Of a stretch of DNA of 26,370 bases, positions 21,077-26,370 are shown piece after piece. Source of the stretch: Saccoglossus kowalevskii (lineage: Eukaryota > Hemichordata > Enteropneusta > Harrimaniidae). Made by a program: the position numbers and the translations under genes. Each line of letters starts with the position of its first letter. The first letter of the stretch is position 1. The stretch covers positions 2,776-29,145 of the forward strand of contig NW_003124926.1 in the NCBI RefSeq assembly GCF_000003605.2, written 5' to 3'. The notes under the pieces were generated by a model. The model was not told where the DNA came from and ran no database searches. It was given only the letters and a program-made list of their open reading frames with translations.

Positions 21077-21466
21077 ATGGTTTCCTTGATCGGGAAATGC
21101 AGCATGGTGCTATCAACTCTGCCTCGAAGGTTGTGTATTCCTGTAAATTCAATGTATAAAATAATAAACTCTCCATACAGCCTGTTTCATCGCTATGCAC
21201 TTTTACCAGTTACACAACAGTCATTAGTTCTACCAGTAAAGCAGCAGAATTCACTGCAAAGAACGCCTACCGTACAACTTGTAAATTCATTCAAATCCAA
21301 AGTGAAACTGCGAAAAAGATGCGAAGATTGTTACTTTGTTAAACGAGAAGGACGACGATACGTCATGTGTAAGACTCACCCCAGGCACAAACAGAGAAGT
21401 TTAATTGTTGACAACAAACAACCCTATCCAAGGAAGTATCTTACTGACCAAGATTTCTGGTACTAA
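21077..21466 (+). CDS. MRPL36: Mitochondrial large ribosomal subunit protein bL36m
   Basis: Small zinc-ribbon protein of the mitochondrial large ribosomal subunit. The coding sequence is one uninterrupted exon of 129 residues; human MRPL36 is 103. The conserved part is residues about 72-109, with Cys82-x2-Cys85-x12-Cys98-x5-His104 as in bacterial L36 and the basic KQR end. Residues 1-70 are Arg/Ser/Leu-rich with few acids, fitting a cleaved mitochondrial presequence. A C-terminal extension of about 22 residues ends in DFWY. The ATG has a good context (AAGATGG). An acceptor (TTTTTATTTTACAG, exon from 21059) sits 18 nt upstream, so the first exon is untranslated and further left. A GTGAGT donor at 19652 is one candidate, placing the transcription start near NDUFS6. 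Possible poly(A) signals are at 21876-21881 and 22005-22010. Confidence 0.95.
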   Translation: MVSLIGKCSMVLSTLPRRLCIPVNSMYKIINSPYSLFHRYALLPVTQQSLVLPVKQQNSLQRTPTVQLVNSFKSKVKLRKRCEDCYFVKREGRRYVMCKTHPRHKQRSLIVDNKQPYPRKYLTDQDFWY

Positions 21467-22010
21467 GATCTTGGGTACTAAGTTTATGTGTACATCATTA
21501 CCAGACTACATGAGATGGCAACTTGGGATCGATTTTTAAACTTCGAAGTTGAGAAGAAAATTAATTTCAATGTCAAAATTGACCATATATAAATAACATA
21601 CCAAAGGTCACGAAGGCAAATTCCTTGGGCATCAAGGCAATCGATTTTGATGTCCTTGAATTTTTTATATAAAACAATATTATCAGATATAATTTGTCAC
21701 CAGAAAGGAATATACATGCTTTGACCACTTATCTAAATATAAATATTTACCCCTTTTGAATGCTATAATGAAACTCTTATGCATTTCAAATAATAATTAA
21801 ATTTCTTGATCGACATTCAAAATTAATGACTTGTTCAATTGCTTGTTTCGCCTTTTGTTTGTTTTATATGAAAACAATAAAACTGATTTGTTCCTAATTG
21901 ATAACAATCATTCATAGATAGAATGATTTATTACACTTTGCTCAGCAATAGACTACCCACCAACCTGCTGTCAAGATTAATGTGTTGTGATTGTGTACAT
22001 GTACAATAAA

Positions 22011-25000
22011 ATTGTTCTCTCTGAGATGTACTTTCCAGTTCTGATTGGATGTCAGTTTTGATTTATTTTTGATTTCTCCTGCTTGGAGAGAACAGCAGCA
22101 GTTGTAGTGATTGCTGCGGTACCAGAATCTGTTACTATATTACCGGTATCATCATTTATTCTATTAGTTGTTGCATCTTCCTAGAGTCAGTTGCTCTCAA
22201 AGACAAGGGTATATAACCAGTCCTACAAGTTCAGTGAGTATGCGCTTCAGTTCTACATGGGTGAAAGGAGGACCGCTCACAACATCAACATTTTTTTTTT
22301 ATCGCTAGTCGATTAAAATTATGTATTGATTTACTGTATTCTAAATGACAACAAACTGCACAAATAGCAGGACCACTCACCCAAATAAAGATACAGAAGG
22401 GCTAATCCTTACCTTCCCAATCCATATCATTTTGCAGAGATTTAATAGCATAGCTCTCATAATCACTCGTGTGAGAGACATTTTAAGCTGCCAGGACATT
22501 TTCAAAAGGCAAGGCATGAAACAAACATTTGTCACTTTGAAACGTCGTTGCTTTCATCCAGCTACTTAAGGTCGTAAAGGTGCTTCATTACAATTGAGAG
22601 TTTAGGAAAGATGTTTAGTGCATATTAGTTTAATTCATTCATATTTCTTGATCTAATTCTTTTCATCTCTGTGCCCAATTTAAAATATTGAAAGTGGTCC
22701 CAAAAGACTATTGTGCGGCGACGAGGATATATCACTGAACAAATTGGCGAAAATATTATCTTTCGGTGAGAATCTAGTGGCATGCTGCATTATCTTCAAA
22801 TTACAATATTTTCACAATTCACCTATAACAGTTGGTGAATAGTAGAAATGTTGTAATCCACCTTAGGGTAAATGATGCGGCGCCTCGTACTAATACAGTT
22901 TGATATTGTACATCTGCGTTTTGCAATCACAGATTATCCCTTACTGTAAGAAGTCTTGTGTCTACAATTATTATTCAATATTAAACAGGTTAGCTTCTAT
23001 CGAGGACTTGTCTAAAGTTAAGATAGAGATACAATCACTTTAGAGAATTTTTTCAGGTTATCATTTTCTGTGATTGAGGGTTATGAGTTGGTGTTTGAAT
23101 TGGACTGACGAAGACAAAATGACCCTACCTATTGCCATTTTGGATTGACGACAAAATATCCCTAACTACGCATATTTTGAACTCGTTTCACGTATAAAAA
23201 TGAATTTGTTGGCTTCATTTGATGACTAGATTACAACAAACTTGGTCATGTCTACATTAAATTCATAATTGTGATAGAAATTAAATGAAAATCCTGAGTA
23301 TTTTGGTACTTAATTTACCTTAGAAACTCTTTTTTTTTTTTCCTTTGGCCTTCATTATGAACCTTGGTTGTGTTTTTCAATCAATTTTCGCTCAGTAAAA
23401 AATCCAAAATTTGTAAAGTTTGTAAATGTGTATTCATCATTACTTGTATAGTAAAAAATACTATAATGTGGCAGTATATAAAATCTTGTGTTTAAAATTA
23501 ATACAATAAATATTTTATGTTTTATTTTATTAGGCATAAACATGTAATAATGCTGACAATAAATAACAATAAAAAAGTATATTAATAATAAATAATCTTC
23601 ATACATTAAAAAAAAAAATCTGTTCATGCAATGAGCAGTTCCATAATATACTAAATTTGGCCTTCAATTCATTCAGAATATATTGTTCCTTTAAATCTAG
23701 GAACAAGCAGGAGTCTGTCTATTTTGGGTGCTTATCAGTAATTCCTATCATTTTGGGTACAAAATATGCATAAAAATATTATTTTAATATAGAGTATTGT
23801 TTTACCAAAATGGCAGTGAGGTAGAAGCCAGCTACATACATATGTGGACTAATATCTCATGGCATACATTCCTTTATAGTGTTCCACGTTTCCAAGACAA
23901 TTTCAGCCTGAGGGATTAGAGTGTATTTCAATTACTGAACTTCATTCAGGATGTATTTAATCTATGTATATAATACATGGAGACGTGAAAAAATATCAAT
24001 TTTTGGGAAGATACGTGTAGATGCATGTGGGAATGTAAGAAGTTACGTACATTGCCATAAACAGATGCAAAACAAGAATGTGTTAAGTACAGCAAAGAAT
24101 AACAAAACTAAAGTGTGAACTTCAATTTGAGGAAGATGAAAGCTACAGTTATTACAAAAATACGAGTTCATTCTAAAGTAGACAATGTAAATGAACAAAT
24201 CTATGTCACTTTATGCATTTCCAAATGTTTTATATATTCCACTTCATTTGTTGCCCACAACAGATTTAAATTTGCACATGCTCCAATCTTCCAGCTGACA
24301 CAAACAAACAACAGTAACAAACAACTGAATCATCAGAAAAACACAAAAACGCCCACAAATGTCACATGGGATAAATCAATCAAATCAGCCACATTAGAGA
24401 TTTCGTTCCTGCAACTTTAATAGCAGTACATGGACAGCCACTGTAAATATTATTAACAAAATATTGAAAAGTGTGCTAACGACGGCTAGAGTGAAAGGTT
24501 ATATCTTCTTTCTAACTTGACCACTTGTGCAATGGAGTTTGAATAGTTTTCTGGCAAATCTTTCTGTTTAACCAAAGGGTGCAGCAAAATAAATTCAAAT
24601 CACATGTTGCCCATACACGCTGTTCAAAATCAAAATTTTGTTTCGCAAAATGTTAATAAATATTCTGAATTTTGCACTAAAGTGTACATGCAATGTACCA
24701 ACGTATTGTTTTCCAAACAAAAATATATCATTCTACAGTAATATATTACAGCAATAATCAATAGCTAATTATTTTCACACAGCTGTCTGTGCCCTTTGTG
24801 GAGTAATCAGTAGAATACAGTGAAAATACAACAATGCTGATGGCACAAATGTCTTTCACAAGAGTTGATGTCAACTTGAATCTGTTATATACCAATAGAC
24901 CAAAATAATTATGAACTCAAGACCATGATACATATGTACCACATCCAAGGACACAATATTAACATTAATACAGTACTAGCTCAACATCTCAACATGATCT

Positions 25001-25820
25001 ATCCATAGACCTAAGGACTATGAACTATCTAACTCTGGAATTTACAGGCATTAAAAATATATATATCCAGTAATACATTTTATTGTTGTTGGACTGCTAT
25101 ACCTTGAATAAAATTTGAATGGGATATCTATTGTGTCCTCTGAGAACAATATCACTGTGTGTGCCCCCTCCCTTTCCTTTCCTCTCCTCTGCACCCACCA
25201 CTCTTAAATTATTCAGCTGTTTTGGAAGCCAATCTCCAGATAGGAATACAATATATGTTCTTATTCATTTTTTTTAAACAAATTGCTACCATATTTGCTC
25301 TATTAATAAGCACCACATCATTTTTCTATGGTCAAAATAAGTAATATTTTAATGATACAGCCAATGAGATTTTTGTTTATACAGTCATGATTTTGGCTAA
25401 GTTGCGGGTAGTTGGATGGCTCCCATAAAATTCTATTGTATTTTGAGGGCAATGTTGAAGTAAAAGAATTAATGTTTAGTTGCATTGTGTATTTAATTAG
25501 TCGTTAAAGGGCTGGAGGAGATAACTTAACACCCACTGTCTGTCAATTACTGAGACGTTTGTGCTTCTATTGGTAGATGCACTTCTAATAGAGCAAATAT
25601 ACTAGGTAAAGCATACAATGGGTTGAAAGACAACGTTAGCATCACTTTTATAAACACTTTAAAAATCATGTCTGAATTATTTTGTACATCAATGAGTTTA
25701 TATAAATGAAGAAGAATTAAAAATGAAATGAGAATATCACACTGTTTAACCATTCGTTATAAAGGTTTGTACCTTTAGTAGGAAATGCACCAGATCGTAA
25801 CATAGCAATCATACAATAAC
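22011..25820. other. AT-rich spacer right of MRPL36
   Basis: No gene is supported on either strand up to the membrane-protein exon. The 101-residue frame at 24115-24420 shows no splice or family signals. The right part, from about 25079, is the likely 3'UTR of the minus-strand gene and carries the 310 bp MITE. Confidence 0.5.
25291..25600 (+). mobile_element. MITE family 4, long copy
   Basis: A 310 bp element with inverted ends ATATTTGCTCTATTA (left) and TAATAGAGCAAATAT (right), perfect over 15 bp. Inside the right end are GTGCTTCTATT and GATGCACTTCTAATAGAGCA. The latter closely resembles the GATGCGGCTTCTATTAGAGC sub-repeat of family 2, so the two families are probably related. There is no coding capacity. 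It sits in the probable 3' flank of the membrane-protein gene. Confidence 0.6.
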
Positions 25821-25979
25821 TTAAGTAAGAACATGCATGTCTCGCATAATATCTTCTTGTTGTTGCTGTTGTTGTTGTGTTGACAACCGATGATGTGCAA
25901 ACTGTTTGCCTCGTTTCCACCTCCTATATGCTAGGAATGCACCCACAGTGTACAGTATCAAACACACATAGCCAAGAAT
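25821..25979 (-). CDS. C-terminal exon of an unidentified single-pass membrane protein (partial)
   Basis: A good acceptor (TTGTTTATTTTACAG) precedes a frame open for 52 residues to a TAA stop; the other two frames hit stops before the exon's midpoint. The exon begins with a hydrophobic stretch of about 18 residues (ILGYVCLILYTVGAFLAY), followed by RRWKRGK, a typical stop-transfer signal. A short cytoplasmic tail with a run of seven Gln and the end MRDMHVLT follows. This fits the end of a type I membrane protein. The remaining exons lie beyond the right edge, so the family cannot be named. The gene converges on MRPL36. A minus-strand AATAAA at 25084-25079 could end a 3'UTR of about 740 nt. Confidence 0.6.
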   Translation of the reverse strand: MLGYVCLILYTVGAFLAYRRWKRGKQFAHHRLSTQQQQQQQEDIMRDMHVLT

Positions 25980-26038
25980 CTGTAAAATAAACAAGTTATT
26001 TGGATTATAAAATAAAGCAGTTTATATGTCCTTTTTGA

Positions 26039-26370
26039 CTCCCGTGTGCGAAGCACAAAAAGGGAGTCTTTGCAGTTAGTGTGTGTGTATGTGTGTGTGT
26101 GTGTCCGTCTGTTCCACTGATATCTAAAGAACCACTCATTGGATTTTGATGAAACTTGGCACACAGAAGCTCCAAACTAATGCGCAGATTTGATTAGTTT
26201 TGGGTAAAAATCTGTGCAATATTAATTACCTAATTTGCATAATGATTAATCAATTTTTTGGCTTTTCCACTGATATCTCAAGTACTAATCATCACATTTC
26301 AATAAAACTTGGTGCATAGATGTCATAGGACACTGCACAAACCTGATAGTTTTTAGGGTTATATCAGTAT
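26039..26370 (+). repeat. Dispersed repeat with nested hairpin, GT microsatellite and tandem units
   Basis: It begins with a hairpin (GACTCCC ... GGGAGTC) that holds an inner one (TGTGC-GAA-GCACA), then a (GT)n run at about 26079-26105. Two diverged units of about 155 bp follow, each starting TTCCACTGATATCT (26114 and 26267), continuing with CAAT/GGAT-type AT-rich sequence and an AAACTTGG block. The second unit runs off the right edge. It lies in the intron upstream of the membrane-protein exon. Confidence 0.6.

Noticed and set aside
22345-22569. 74-codon open frame on the plus strand
   Set aside because: No family resemblance and no intron-exon context; within the size expected by chance in this composition.
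24115-24420. 101-codon open frame on the plus strand
   Set aside because: AT-rich, no recognisable domain, no promoter or splice context, and isolated in the spacer.
1-26370. tRNA, rRNA, CRISPR array or prokaryotic promoter/terminator features
   Set aside because: Looked for cloverleaf-like motifs, regularly spaced direct repeats and operon-like layout; none seen. The genes are clearly intron-containing and animal-type.

Overview
This window reads as nuclear DNA of a marine-type invertebrate animal. It is AT-rich, genes are split by GT-AG introns with polypyrimidine acceptors, intergenic spaces are long, and short non-autonomous DNA transposons are frequent. Nothing in it fixes the phylum. 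There is no bacterial operon layout, no CRISPR array and no virus-like gene.

Four protein-coding genes can be supported by exon-by-exon reading of splice sites and phases. (1) 5,097-13,513, minus strand: a seven-exon gene for a 625-residue disordered, Ser/Arg-rich protein. Its central block resembles the vertebrate FAM217 family, followed by a duplicated cysteine motif; one exon is only 26 nt. (2) 17,256-19,314, minus strand: a complete four-exon NDUFS6, the zinc-binding 13 kDa accessory subunit of respiratory complex I, 122 residues with all four zinc ligands. (3) 21,077-21,466, plus strand: MRPL36, the mitochondrial ribosomal protein bL36m, 129 residues with an intact CCCH zinc ribbon and a probable upstream 5'UTR exon. 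(4) 25,821-25,979, minus strand: the last coding exon of an unidentified single-pass membrane protein whose remainder lies beyond the right edge.

NDUFS6 and MRPL36 are divergent, as in the human genome, so this looks like an ancient head-to-head pair sharing one promoter and joining respiratory-chain and mitoribosome production. The shared region at about 19.3 kb carries a YY1-like motif over the NDUFS6 start codon and a ZNF143/Staf-like motif just upstream. Two MITE families lie on both sides of this promoter in mirror order and opposite orientation (A-B-promoter-B'-A').

Region by region: 1-5,096 is intergenic with three MITEs and the 3' end of gene 1; 5,097-13,513 is gene 1, with a 4.2 kb last intron holding two more repeats; 13,514-17,255 is its likely promoter and a spacer with four CTCF-like motifs in one orientation; 17,256-22,010 is the NDUFS6/MRPL36 unit; 22,011-25,820 is AT-rich spacer plus the 3'UTR of gene 4 and a 310 bp MITE; 25,980-26,370 is intron with a tandem repeat.

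All gene calls come from reading the sequence alone. No alignment or transcript data was available, so splice sites are predictions backed by phase agreement.
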